Shown one piece after another: positions 8,169 through 16,977 of a stretch of 64,000 nucleotides of DNA. Numbering within the stretch: the stretch's first letter is position 1; each line of letters starts with the position of its first letter. The notes below the pieces were generated by a model that saw only the letters and a program-made list of their open reading frames with translations, did no database searches and was not told where the DNA came from. The translations under genes were made by a program, and so were the position numbers. Source of the stretch: JBFHIZ01 sp963666475 (GTDB taxonomy: Bacteria; Bacillota; Clostridia; Lachnospirales; Lachnospiraceae); the NCBI GenBank assembly GCA_963666475.2, contig CAXXJM010000001.1, positions 2,046,001 to 2,110,000 on the forward strand, read 5' to 3'.

Positions 8169-8552
8169 ATGCGTAATTTTAGTAAGCAACGTGAATCGAT
8201 CCGTACGTATCTAGATGAACATCGTACTCATCCTACAGCAGAAACTGTTTATCTCGATCTAAAAAAAGAATTCCCCAAAATTAGCCTAGGAACTGTTTAT
8301 CGAAATTTGAACCTCCTTGCTGATGACGGCGAAATTCTTCGAATTTCTTCTGGTTCGGGCCCTGATCATTACGATGGGAACCGTTCTCCACATTATCACT
8401 TAATTTGTGAAGAGTGCGGAAGAGTTATCGATATCAATGTCGATTTGCAAATTCAGTTAGAAGAGCTTGCAAACAGACATTTTGACGGAAAGATCAACAG
8501 TCACGTAACACATTTTTTTGGACAATGTCCAGAATGCTACAAAAACAAATAA
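8169..8552 (+). CDS. Fur-family transcriptional regulator, probably PerR
   Basis: A 127-residue Fur-family repressor. Winged-helix DNA-binding domain ~1-75 (TAETVYLDLKKEFPKISLGTVYRNLNLLADDGEI). Metal-site residues follow: DHYDGNRSPHYHLICEECG, then CPEC at the C-terminus, giving the two CxxC pairs of the structural zinc site. An open frame extends upstream to 7944, but ATG 8169 follows GAAAGGGA and matches family N-termini. Rubrerythrin follows after 25 nt, which favours a peroxide sensor (PerR) over an iron regulator; this is inference from context. Confidence 0.85.
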   Translation: MRNFSKQRESIRTYLDEHRTHPTAETVYLDLKKEFPKISLGTVYRNLNLLADDGEILRISSGSGPDHYDGNRSPHYHLICEECGRVIDINVDLQIQLEELANRHFDGKINSHVTHFFGQCPECYKNK

Positions 8553-8577
8553 GAAAACAAAAGGAGAATTAATTACT

Positions 8578-9120
8578 ATGAAAAAATTTGTATGTTCAGT
8601 TTGCGGTTATGTTCACGAAGGAGATAGTGCTCCAGACAAATGTCCACAATGCTCAGCACCAGCAGAAAAATTCAAAGAACAGTCAGGTGAAAAATCTTGG
8701 GCTGCAGAACACGTGGTAGGAGTTGCACAGGGTTCAAGTGAAGACATCATGGAAGATTTAAGAGCAAACTTTACAGGAGAATGTACTGAAGTTGGTATGT
8801 ATCTTGCTATGGCTCGCGTAGCTCACAGAGAAGGATATCCAGAAATTGGCTTATACTATGAAAAAGCTGCATGGGAAGAAGCAGAACACGCTGCAAAATT
8901 TGCAGAATTACTTGGAGAAGTAATCACTGACAGCACAAAGAAAAATCTTGCACTTCGTGTAGATGCTGAAAACGGAGCTACCGCTGGAAAATTTGATCTT
9001 GCAAAACGTGCAAAAGCTGCAAACCTTGACGCAATTCATGATACTGTACATGAAATGGCTCGTGATGAAGCTCGTCATGGAAAAGCATTCGAAGGATTAT
9101 TGAACAGATACTTTGGCTAA
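8578..9120 (+). CDS. Reverse rubrerythrin (rubredoxin domain N-terminal)
   Basis: A 180-residue non-haem iron peroxidase. The rubredoxin domain is first (CSVCGYVHEGDSAPDKCPQC, residues ~5-24), followed by a four-helix di-iron ferritin-like domain with FTGECTEVGMYLAMA, EEAEHAAKFAELLGE and ARDEARHGKAFEG. This order is the reverse of classical rubrerythrin and matches the oxygen- and peroxide-induced reverse rubrerythrins of clostridia, which reduce H2O2 with NADH-derived electrons. ATG 8578 has AAAGGAG upstream. It is probably co-transcribed with, and repressed by, the PerR-like regulator. Confidence 0.93.
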   Translation: MKKFVCSVCGYVHEGDSAPDKCPQCSAPAEKFKEQSGEKSWAAEHVVGVAQGSSEDIMEDLRANFTGECTEVGMYLAMARVAHREGYPEIGLYYEKAAWEEAEHAAKFAELLGEVITDSTKKNLALRVDAENGATAGKFDLAKRAKAANLDAIHDTVHEMARDEARHGKAFEGLLNRYFG

Positions 9121-9134
9121 TCTACAAGCCAAGC

Positions 9135-9194
9135 ATTAAAAAAGAAAAGACACGATACAAGTTTACTTGTTCATCGTGTCTTTTCTTTTTTAAT
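9135..9194 (+). terminator. Long terminator after rubrerythrin
   Basis: ATTAAAAAAGAAAAGACACGAT (9135-9156) pairs almost perfectly with its complement at 9173-9194, giving a stem of about 20 bp with A-rich and T-rich ends. It can terminate in both directions and separates the operon from the tandem repeats. Confidence 0.9.
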
Positions 9195-9196
9195 AT

Positions 9197-10126
9197 GTGG
9201 CGACAGCCACCAGCGAGCCGAAGTTTACGAAGGTGAGCTGGCTTGGCGCAGTAGCAAAGCTAGCGAGTTGATGCCTGCGAAGGTGAGCTGGCTTGGCGCA
9301 GTAGCAAAGCTAGCGAGTTGATGCCTGCGAAGGTGAGCTGGCTTGGCGCAGTAGCAAAGCTAGCGAGTTGATGCCTGTGAAGGTGAGCTGGCTTGGCGCA
9401 GTAGCAAAGCTAGCGAGCTGATGCCTGCGAAGGTGAGCTGGCTTGGCGCAGTAGCAAAGCTAGCGAGCTGATGCCTGCGAAGGTGAGCTGGCTTGGCGCA
9501 GTAGCAAAGCGAGCGAGTTGATGCCTGCGAAGGTGAGCTGGCTTGGCGCAGTAGCAAAGCTAGCGAGTTGATGCCTGTGAAGGTGAGCTGGCTTGGCGCA
9601 GTAGCAAAGCTAGCGAGTTGATGCCTGCGAAGGTGAGCTGGCTTGGCGCAGTAGCAAAGCTAGCGAGCTGATGCCTGCGAAGGTGAGCTGGCTTGGCGCA
9701 GTAGCAAAGCTAGCGAGCTGATGCCTGCGAAGGTGGCTGGCTTGGCGCAGTAGCAAAGCTAGCGAGCTGATGCCTGCGAAGGTGAGCTGGCTTGGCGCAG
9801 TAGCAAAGCTAGCGAGTTGATGCCTGCGAAGGTGAGCTGGCTTGGCGCAGTAGCAAAGCTAGCGTGCTGATGCCTGCGAAGGTGAGCTGACTTGGCGCAG
9901 TAGCAAAGCGAGCGTGCTGATGCCTGCGAAGGTGAGCTGGCTTGGCGCAGTAGCAAAGCGAGCGTGCTGATGCCTGCGAAGGTGAGCTGGCTTGGCGCAG
10001 TAGCAAAGCTAGCGTGCTGATGCCTGCGAAGGTGAGCTGGCTTGGCGCAGTAGCAAAGCTAGCGAGCTGATGCCTGCGAAGGTGGCTGGCTTGGCGCAGT
10101 AGCAAAGCTAGCGTGCTGATGCCTGC
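9197..10126. repeat. GC-rich 50-bp minisatellite, about 18 tandem copies
   Basis: The unit GCTTGGCGCAGTAGCAAAGC plus 30 further bases recurs at 9241, 9291 and every 50 bp to 9691, then 9740 to 10040, then 10089; two units are 1 bp shorter. Units are 58 percent GC by my count, far above their surroundings. Within each, GCTGGCTT and AAGCTAGC can pair across a 12-nt loop. Variants (GAGTTGATG, GAGCTGATG, GTGCTGATG; TAGC versus GAGC) are interspersed. A degenerate first unit begins with the hairpin GTGGC-GACA-GCCAC (9197-9210). There are no unique spacers, so it is not a CRISPR array, and 50 is not a multiple of 3. Confidence 0.95.
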
Positions 10127-10204
10127 AAAAATAAATTAGAAAACTTTTGTGTTTTTTTTTCAAATAGTTTACTATAACAATATCATTTGAAAGGAAAATA
10201 TGAG

Positions 10205-10861
10205 ATGAACGCCAAAGAAAAAAGATTGCAAAAACAGAAAGAAATAATAGAAGAAAAAAAGGTAGAAGTCATACGTGTTGCCTTATCTCTATTTCTAAAA
10301 CAAGGAATAGATAATACAAAAATGACCGAAATTGCTAATCGTGCAAAAATAGGAATTGCATCATTGTACCGCTACTTTCCTACGAAACCATTAATTGTCG
10401 TAGAAACAGCATCTCTTTTATGGAGTGAACGCGCCAAAGCATCTCAAGTCTATAGACTAGCCCATGAAATCCAAACGTTTGATGGATTTCAACAAATGGA
10501 AATTATTCTTCAATCATATTTGGATTTATATCAAAATCATCAAGACTTCTTACGTTTTTTAGATGAATTTGATCAGTATATTATTAAAGAAAAAATCCCC
10601 ATTTCTCAACTTCTTGAATATGATTCAAAAATTCAAGACCTAAAAGCTATCTTCTATCATGCGATAGAAAAAGGGCAAAAAGATGGATCTATTCGAAAGG
10701 ATCTAAACAAGGAAGAATACTACTATACAACAACCCATTCGCTGACAGCCCTTAGTCAAAAACTAATAATTAGAGGTGATGTATTAAAAAGTGACACGCT
10801 TGTTCTTGGAGAACAACAAGTTCAACTTATGATTGATATGTCGATTCGATATTTAAAATAA
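10205..10861 (+). CDS. TetR family transcriptional regulator
   Basis: A 218-residue TetR-type repressor. The N-terminal helix-turn-helix spans ~15-65 (LFLKQGIDNTKMTEIANRAKIGIASLYRYFPTK), followed by a helical ligand domain. An upstream TTG at 10187 is in frame but would consume the ribosome site GAAAGGA, so I choose ATG 10205. The next gene is a chemoreceptor-like protein behind its own terminator and promoter region; the ligand is unknown. Confidence 0.88.
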   Translation: MNAKEKRLQKQKEIIEEKKVEVIRVALSLFLKQGIDNTKMTEIANRAKIGIASLYRYFPTKPLIVVETASLLWSERAKASQVYRLAHEIQTFDGFQQMEIILQSYLDLYQNHQDFLRFLDEFDQYIIKEKIPISQLLEYDSKIQDLKAIFYHAIEKGQKDGSIRKDLNKEEYYYTTTHSLTALSQKLIIRGDVLKSDTLVLGEQQVQLMIDMSIRYLK

Positions 10862-10873
10862 TGTAACACGTAT

Positions 10874-10911
10874 AGAGCAAAAAAGTTCATTAACTTTGAT
10901 GCTCTTTTTTT
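10874..10911 (+). terminator. Terminator of the tetR-type gene
   Basis: AGAGCA (10874-10879) pairs with TGCTCT (10900-10905); an inner AAGTT/AACTT extends the stem. A T7 tract follows. Confidence 0.88.
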
Positions 10912-11004
10912 GTATCCTTATTGACACAATTAGAATTCATGTTAATATGAAGATACATGTTAATAGTTCAACTATCACCAAATGAAAAATATGGAGGTAT
11001 TTTC

Positions 11005-12561
11005 ATGAAAAACTTAGCATCTGTCTCACTAAACGACATCAAGAAAAACAGCGAAATATCCAATAGGGAGAAAAAACAGGAGGAAAATGATCTTTTACTT
11101 CAAAATGAACTCGAAGTCAACGCAATTTTAATTCGGCTCAATCGGTTCGTATTTATGATCTTTCCAATTGTTCTTTTGCTAAATTACCTAAATCTAATGA
11201 GTATTCCCTGGTCATATGCTTTTCTTATCTGTCTAATAGGTATTCCTATTTGTGCAGTTCCGCTACTATTTCAACGCTTCTCAAAAAATATTCAAAACTA
11301 TAAATATATTGTAATTCCAGTATTTTTATTTCTTCAAATTCTTTTATATGGTATGAACTATATGACTGTAGTATTTTTTTGGTTAATTCCAATTGCAATT
11401 GCATGTTTATATTTTGATGCTCACTTACTTAAAGTTACCTTTTTTGCACTTGTTCCATCCATACTAATCGGTGAAATTATTGCATCTAAGTTACAAATAA
11501 TCACGGAAGCTGATTTTCAGTGGATACCACTTCATATGGTAAGTTTTTTTATCCAGTTTGCTGTCCTCTTTCCAATATTTATTTCATTTACAAATCGTGC
11601 AAAAAAAATGTTAGCAGATGCTGTTCACTTACATAATGTACAAAAGAAACGTTTATCAGACAATCAGAAAAGTTCTATTTTACTAGCTTCCATTGTTCAG
11701 GAATTAATTCGAATTCAGAACAATGCAGAAACCGCGACTCAAAGTATATCCAATTCTGTTCTAAATATCGAAGAAGAAACTTCTCAAGTCATTAAAAAAG
11801 CAAGTCACACTAATTCACATGTTGATGCTATTATGAAAGAAGTAACCAACACCGTGGCTGAAAGTGAACAAATCATTCAAGATATTCAGGAAGCAAGCAA
11901 AATATCCCAACTTAGTAAAGAGGAAATTCTTGCATTTTCTCATGAAATGTCACAAATCAAAGATTCTGCGCAAAATAGTAGAACTCGAATTAACAACCTT
12001 GCTATTCAGGCAAAAGATATTTTGAGTGTAGTGGATGATATCTCCAAAATTGCTAATCAAACAAGTCTTCTAGCACTCAACGCAAATATAGAAGCAGCCA
12101 GAGCTGGTGAAGCTGGAAAAGGATTTTCCGTTGTGGCAAATGAAGTACAATCTCTATCAAGGCAAGCTTCAAATTCAGCGGATAATATTCGTATTCTATT
12201 ATCTGGTGTAGAAAAAAGTACTGAGATTGCTGTTGATAGCATTTCTGAAACTTACCAAATGATAAATCAAGGGCTAATCATGACCGATCAGGCCGTACAT
12301 CGATTTCAACAAATTATGCTGTCTCAATCCAAAGTATTAACACGAATGGATGTAATACGAAAGCTCAACCAAAATTTTAGCGAATTTGACTCCTTTGTAA
12401 AAGATATCATGAACTCCTTATCTGAGGACAACGCTTCTACTTATGAAAATATTCTTGAAATAAGCTCCGCAATTACTGTTTTACAAAATCATTTTGTTTC
12501 CATTTCAGAATATACCAGTTCTCTAGAAAACGAGTCAACTAACCTCGTATGTTCATATTAA
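11005..12561 (+). CDS. Methyl-accepting chemotaxis-type protein with multi-span membrane domain
   Basis: A 518-residue protein. Residues ~35-205 contain five or six hydrophobic segments with short loops and no periplasmic sensor domain. The cytoplasmic part (~230-518) is a methyl-accepting coiled coil with the conserved tip SLLALNANIEAARAGEAGK followed by GFSVVANEVQSL. No HAMP domain or C-terminal CheR-tethering pentapeptide is visible. ATG 11005 has GGAGG 9 nt upstream; an in-frame start at 10957 is less likely. A sensor of membrane or intramembrane cues that feeds CheA is a reasonable inference. No other che genes are in the window. Confidence 0.85.
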   Translation: MKNLASVSLNDIKKNSEISNREKKQEENDLLLQNELEVNAILIRLNRFVFMIFPIVLLLNYLNLMSIPWSYAFLICLIGIPICAVPLLFQRFSKNIQNYKYIVIPVFLFLQILLYGMNYMTVVFFWLIPIAIACLYFDAHLLKVTFFALVPSILIGEIIASKLQIITEADFQWIPLHMVSFFIQFAVLFPIFISFTNRAKKMLADAVHLHNVQKKRLSDNQKSSILLASIVQELIRIQNNAETATQSISNSVLNIEEETSQVIKKASHTNSHVDAIMKEVTNTVAESEQIIQDIQEASKISQLSKEEILAFSHEMSQIKDSAQNSRTRINNLAIQAKDILSVVDDISKIANQTSLLALNANIEAARAGEAGKGFSVVANEVQSLSRQASNSADNIRILLSGVEKSTEIAVDSISETYQMINQGLIMTDQAVHRFQQIMLSQSKVLTRMDVIRKLNQNFSEFDSFVKDIMNSLSEDNASTYENILEISSAITVLQNHFVSISEYTSSLENESTNLVCSY

Positions 12562-12566
12562 AAAAT

Positions 12567-12597
12567 GCAGGGATATATGTCCCTGCGTTTTTATTTT
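12567..12597. terminator. Bidirectional terminator between the chemoreceptor and satP
   Basis: GCAGGGA (12567-12573) and TCCCTGC (12580-12586) form a 7-bp stem with GTTTTTATTTT after it on plus and ATTTTTT on minus. The satP stop codon lies inside the T-tract. Confidence 0.88.
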
Positions 12598-13175
12598 GGG
12601 CTACCAATTGGAAGCACAGTTTTTCCATAGTACTGATTTAAAATAATTGCGAATGCAGTATATATCGCAGATGCTCCACAAACAATTCCTTCAAAACCGG
12701 TGATCGTTGCGATAACGGTTGAACCCGTAATATCTCTCAGAGCCAATAAAAAGAATAACAATGCAAGAGAACAAAATACAAATTTGTGTGCAAGATCTCC
12801 TTTTAATGTTCCAACAAACATAAATGAGGTAAAGATTCCCCACATAATAAAGTACGCAATCATGCCACTTTCCGAGGCTTCTTGAGTGCCAGTCAAATGT
12901 GGCAATGTAAATATTCCTACAAGTGATAACCAAAACAACCCATAGGATGTAAAAGCAACCGTACCAAAAGTATTGCCTTTCTTCCATTCCATAATTCCTG
13001 CGATTACCTGTGCGATACCGCCGTAAAAAATACCCATTGATAAAATCATACTTCCCAATCCGAAGAAGCCTGCATTATGAAGATTTAGTAATACCGTTGT
13101 CATACCAAATGCTAGCAGTCCAAGTGGTGCTGGATTCCCTGTTGTATCATGTATTATTGTTTTTTGATTTTCCAT
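12591..13175 (-). CDS. satP: Acetate uptake transporter, GPR1/FUN34/SatP family
   Basis: A 194-residue, six-span membrane protein. The family signature NPAPLGLLAFGM lies at residues ~14-25, and the second conserved part is MILSMGIFYGGIAQVIAGIMEWKKGNTFGTVAF. Relatives carry acetate or succinate with protons, or act as channels. It is a stand-alone gene flanked by terminators or intergenic DNA. A GGAGG site precedes the ATG. Confidence 0.88.
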   Translation of the reverse strand: MENQKTIIHDTTGNPAPLGLLAFGMTTVLLNLHNAGFFGLGSMILSMGIFYGGIAQVIAGIMEWKKGNTFGTVAFTSYGLFWLSLVGIFTLPHLTGTQEASESGMIAYFIMWGIFTSFMFVGTLKGDLAHKFVFCSLALLFFLLALRDITGSTVIATITGFEGIVCGASAIYTAFAIILNQYYGKTVLPIGSPK

Positions 13176-13392
13176 ATTTCCTCCAAAGTCAATTTATTGC
13201 TATCGAAACAGCGATTGCTATTATACAACAATTCATAGGATATTTACTAGTACTTTTTTCCTTTCTTTTTATAATGTTTCTTACTCTTTAATAATTCTTT
13301 TTTCTCTTTTTATTTTATAGACACATTTTGTCCACATTTATTGTTTATGATATTTATAGATAGTAAATAACACTATCTCCCCCCCTCATAAG

Positions 13393-13425
13393 AAAAAGGA
13401 AGCACCTAGGTAACTAGGTGCTTCT
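13393..13425 (-). terminator. Terminator of the rsmI operon
   Basis: GAAGCACCTAG and CTAGGTGCTTC form an 11-bp stem with a 4-nt loop, followed on the minus strand by CTTTTTCT. It ends the leftward cluster that begins upstream of holB. Confidence 0.9.
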
Positions 13426-13429
13426 CCTT

Positions 13430-14278
13430 TTATATCAACTCTTGATAAACATCTCTTTTCGAAATCCCTCGATCTGTCGCAACTTGTTTCATTGCCTCTT
13501 TCCGATCTAATCCCTTAACCTCATACATCTGATAATGCTCTTGAATTGAAAGAGTTTCCCATTGTTTTTGCTCTTCCTCACGAATTTCCTGGAAGCTTTT
13601 TCCTTCTATTACTATTACATATTCTCCTCTTGGATCCGTATCTTGAAAATCTTTTCTCGCATCTTCTATGGTTGTAACGTAAACTGATTCAAACTTCTTT
13701 GTTAATTCCCGACATATCGTAATCTTTCGATTTCCTAGAGTATTCTCTAATTTTTGAAGAGTTTGTTTGATATGATGCGGAGATTCATACAAAATCATCG
13801 TTCTTGTTTCATCTACAAGCTCATTCAAAATCACCTTTTCCAGTTTTTTATCTGTTGGAAGAAATCCTTCAAAACAAAATCTTCTAGTGTCTAATCCGGA
13901 TAGTGTGAGCGCTACAATACATGCACATGCTCCGGGAAGAGAAGTTACACGAATTCCATTTTCTTGACATTTCCTTACCAATATCTCTCCTGGATCTGAA
14001 ATGGCAGGTGTCCCTGCATCCGTAATCAAAGCGATATCTTTTCCCTCTTCAAGCATTTGAACCAAAATATCTGCTTTCTCTATCTTATTATGTTCATGAT
14101 AACTTGTCATGGGTACTTTGACTTCAAAATGGTTTAATAGCTTAATGCTATTTCTTGTATCTTCCGCGGCAATAAGATCAACATTCTTTAACGTATCTAA
14201 CACCCGAAAAGTAATATCGCTCAAATTTCCAATTGGTGTTGCACATAAATATAATATGCCACTAGCATTTGCTTTCAT
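13430..14278 (-). CDS. rsmI: 16S rRNA (cytidine(1402)-2'-O)-methyltransferase
   Basis: 282 residues, tetrapyrrole-methylase fold. Conserved stretches are YLCATPIGNLSDITFR at ~10-25, DLIAAEDTRNSIKLLNHF at ~35-52, and DAGTPAISDPGE near 87-98. The C-terminus has the family's small helical domain (KGLDRKEAMKQVATDRGISKRDVYQEL). RsmI methylates C1402 in the ribosomal P site. It is the last gene of the holB-ricT-trmN6-like cluster, an arrangement also found in Bacillus near the origin. Confidence 0.95.
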   Translation of the reverse strand: MKANASGILYLCATPIGNLSDITFRVLDTLKNVDLIAAEDTRNSIKLLNHFEVKVPMTSYHEHNKIEKADILVQMLEEGKDIALITDAGTPAISDPGEILVRKCQENGIRVTSLPGACACIVALTLSGLDTRRFCFEGFLPTDKKLEKVILNELVDETRTMILYESPHHIKQTLQKLENTLGNRKITICRELTKKFESVYVTTIEDARKDFQDTDPRGEYVIVIEGKSFQEIREEEQKQWETLSIQEHYQMYEVKGLDRKEAMKQVATDRGISKRDVYQELI

Positions 14279-14303
14279 CCGAACGTACTCCTTTCAATCT
14301 TTT

Positions 14304-15059
14304 CTACTTTTCTATTCGAACACCATGCCCATAGATCTGATAAACTTCATCCGTATACTCTCCTGGGTTCTTATAGATGATCAATGGTTTTTCTACTGTC
14401 ATTCTTGGTTTTCCACCCTTTGTTGCTTCAATTAAAACCAAATTTGGTTCTTTGTCAACATATGGATAAACTAATCTCATTCGCTTTGGTTCCAACTTGT
14501 ACTCCTGCATGGTTGCAAATAATTCTGGAATTCGAAAGGGACGGTGAATTAAGAAAAGCTTTCCACCTGGCGCCAATGCATACGAAGCGGCTTTTGCAAT
14601 ATCATGAAAATCACATAATACTTCATGTCTGGCTATTGCTTTTGGAACATTACCATTTTGAAGCCCATGTTCGCCAATCATATATGGAGGATTTGACGTA
14701 ATGACATGAAAAGAAGCCGCAGAAAAATAATCCTGGGCCTTCTTTACATCACCACATACTATGGAAACTCGATCTTCTAGATTATTTAAAACAACACTTC
14801 GTGCCGCCATTTCTGCACTTTCTTCTTGGATTTCCAAGCCAACTAGTCTATTAGCCTTTGTTTTCGCTGACATTAAAATTGGAATAATTCCAGTTCCAGT
14901 CCCAAGGTCCAATACATTCTCTCCATCACATGCGGATGCAAAGTCAGATAAAAGTACTGCATCTATCCCAAAACAAAATTTTCTCGGATCCTGAATCAGC
15001 AGCAAACCATCTTTTTGAAGATCATCTATTCTTTCGTTCTCTTTTAAATTAATCGTCAT
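14304..15059 (-). CDS. tRNA1(Val) (adenine(37)-N6)-methyltransferase-like protein
   Basis: A 251-residue class I SAM methyltransferase. The SAM loop VLDLGTGTGIIPILMS lies near 45-60, the acidic strand VGLEIQEES near 74, and the amino-methyltransferase motif NPPY near 126 (VITSNPPYMIG). It resembles the YabB/TrmN6 group. Its ATG overlaps the end of ricT by 11 nt, so the two are translationally coupled. The exact base target is inferred from the family. Confidence 0.83.
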   Translation of the reverse strand: MTINLKENERIDDLQKDGLLLIQDPRKFCFGIDAVLLSDFASACDGENVLDLGTGTGIIPILMSAKTKANRLVGLEIQEESAEMAARSVVLNNLEDRVSIVCGDVKKAQDYFSAASFHVITSNPPYMIGEHGLQNGNVPKAIARHEVLCDFHDIAKAASYALAPGGKLFLIHRPFRIPELFATMQEYKLEPKRMRLVYPYVDKEPNLVLIEATKGGKPRMTVEKPLIIYKNPGEYTDEVYQIYGHGVRIEK

Positions 15060-15966
15060 TTAGTTTTGAACGACCTCCCATTTGCTCTTCCTTTTCAAGA
15101 CGACTGAGTTCCAACTGCTCCTCTTTTGATAAGCGTTGTTTTGATTTTTTGTGTCGTCTCTTAAATCTTAAATCTTTGACTTTATATTCTTTTATTTCTT
15201 TTTCATCTTCTACTTCTACAACAACTTTTACCAATTGTCTCAAAACATTTACACTGGATACTTCTCCTTTTAGATTATCGCTAGTTGTTACACGATCTCC
15301 AATGTTTGGCAATTTACTATTTAAATATTCATAGGTTTCTTCTTCATTTTTTAGACAGCACATTAATCTACCACAAACACCAGATATTTTTACTGGATTA
15401 AGTGACAAATTCTGTTCTTTCGCCATTTTAATGGAAACTGGAGAAAACTCAGACAAAAAACTATGACAGCAAAGAGGTCTGCCGCAAATACCAATACCAC
15501 CTTTGATTTTTGTTTCATCACGAACTCCAATCTGACGTAATTCAATTCTTGTCCGAAAGACTGCAGCAAGATCTTTTACTAATTCGCGAAAATCAATTCT
15601 TCCATCCGCTGTAAAGTAAAATAATAATTTGTTTTTGTCAAAGGTATACTCCGCTTCAATAAGCTTCATTTCCAATTTGTGTTTCCGAATTTTCTCTAAG
15701 CAAATTCCAAAAGCTTCTTGTGCTTTTTCCTTGTTTCCCTCGACTTGCTTTTCATCATTTTTTGTAGCAACACGAATCACTTTTTTTAGTGGTTGTACAA
15801 CTTCTTCATCCTTTACCTCACTTGGTGGAATTACAACTTTTCCGTACTCTACACCTCGTGCAGTTTCTACTATAACATAATCTTGTTCTGTAATATTCAA
15901 TTCGCTTGGATCAAAATAATACACTTTACCCGCTTTTCTGAATCTTACACCAATTATTTTTATCAT
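15049..15966 (-). CDS. ricT: RicT/YaaT, PSP1-domain regulator of RNA processing
   Basis: 305 residues with a PSP1 domain. Cysteine motifs GICGRPLCC and GVCGRLMCC (residues ~165-215) are the iron-sulphur ligands of the RicAFT (Y) complex, which in Bacillus subtilis assists RNase Y maturation of transcripts and affects sporulation and competence. The C-terminus is highly charged and basic. The start codon directly abuts the holB stop, with GGAG within the holB end. RicA and RicF are not in the window. Confidence 0.92.
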   Translation of the reverse strand: MIKIIGVRFRKAGKVYYFDPSELNITEQDYVIVETARGVEYGKVVIPPSEVKDEEVVQPLKKVIRVATKNDEKQVEGNKEKAQEAFGICLEKIRKHKLEMKLIEAEYTFDKNKLLFYFTADGRIDFRELVKDLAAVFRTRIELRQIGVRDETKIKGGIGICGRPLCCHSFLSEFSPVSIKMAKEQNLSLNPVKISGVCGRLMCCLKNEEETYEYLNSKLPNIGDRVTTSDNLKGEVSSVNVLRQLVKVVVEVEDEKEIKEYKVKDLRFKRRHKKSKQRLSKEEQLELSRLEKEEQMGGRSKLNDD

Positions 15967-16959
15967 TTATGAATTCTCCTTTATTGTAAGCATCAGCAAT
16001 TCCATGGTGAGATCCAAATTTGCGTTTGCCCTAATTCTTTCCTTTGCCTTTTCAATTGCTTGCAGAATTTTTTCCAATCCCTCGTAATCGCTTAGTTGCA
16101 CAGCCTTTTTTATTGCCTGAATTTCATCTCGAAAAATCAACATATTTACATCATTCGTTGCCTTATACAGTAAAAGGTCCCGAAACCATACAGCAATTAC
16201 ATCTAAACTGTCTGTAAGTGCCAGCTGATGTTCATTTAGTTTTTTGATTGCCGTCCCAATTTCCTTGATCTCAAGGTCAGAAATATGTCTCATTAAGAAA
16301 ATAGTCTCTTCTCGTATTTTATCAAACTCTTCGTTTGTTGCAAGTAATTTCGCTCTGCCAATATTTCCTCTTGCGAAAGAAACACATAATTTTGCCTGAT
16401 AATCCGGAACTTCTAACTTGTTCATTAGATAATCCATGATTTCCTGATCTCTCACTGGCTTCATATGTAATACGACCGAACGGCTCGTAATAGTTGGTAA
16501 AATTTCTTGTAAATTTGCTGTTAAGATAAAAATAACCACATATCCAGGAGGTTCCTCCAATGTTTTTAACAAAGCATTTTGCGCCTGTTTTGTAAGCTTC
16601 TCTCCTTCTGGAATCAAATATATTTTATGCTCACTCTGATATGGCTTGATTCCTACATCTTCGTTCAACTGTCTACGAATATCTTCAACCCCGATAGACT
16701 TTGGCTTTTCATGTGTAATTGTAATAATATCTGGATGATTACTACTTGATGCTTGTTTGCATGAATGACATTCTCCACATGGTTCAGAGCCACCTTTTTC
16801 ACATTGTAGTATGGATGCAACGATTCGAGCTATAAATTCCTTGCCGGTTCCGTCTTCTCCGTTAATAATATATGCATGAGCAAGATTCCCTGTAATAATC
16901 GCATTATGAAAATATGCTTTAATTTGTTCCTGTCCAACGACATCTGAAAATTTTCTCAC
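15967..16959 (-). CDS. holB: DNA polymerase III delta' subunit
   Basis: A 330-residue AAA+ clamp-loader subunit. The Walker A-like NGEDGTGKEF lies near 33-42, the four-cysteine zinc module (CEKGGSEPCGECHSC) near 53-67, and the sensor region LLKTLEEPP near 113. It acts with tau/gamma and delta to load the DnaN clamp, encoded at 52.2 kb in this window. It lies between yaaR and ricT, as in Bacillus. The Walker A threonine is replaced by Glu (GTGKE), common in delta', which need not hydrolyse ATP. Confidence 0.92.
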   Translation of the reverse strand: MRKFSDVVGQEQIKAYFHNAIITGNLAHAYIINGEDGTGKEFIARIVASILQCEKGGSEPCGECHSCKQASSSNHPDIITITHEKPKSIGVEDIRRQLNEDVGIKPYQSEHKIYLIPEGEKLTKQAQNALLKTLEEPPGYVVIFILTANLQEILPTITSRSVVLHMKPVRDQEIMDYLMNKLEVPDYQAKLCVSFARGNIGRAKLLATNEEFDKIREETIFLMRHISDLEIKEIGTAIKKLNEHQLALTDSLDVIAVWFRDLLLYKATNDVNMLIFRDEIQAIKKAVQLSDYEGLEKILQAIEKAKERIRANANLDLTMELLMLTIKENS

Positions 16960-16977
16960 TTTTGTTCTCCATAATTT

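Noticed and set aside
9360..10105. Open frames of 65-98 codons inside the tandem repeats
   Set aside because: They arise because the 50-bp unit happens to lack stops in some frames; low-complexity product and no ribosome sites.
9197..10126. CRISPR array
   Set aside because: Units abut directly with no variable spacers, and no cas genes are near.
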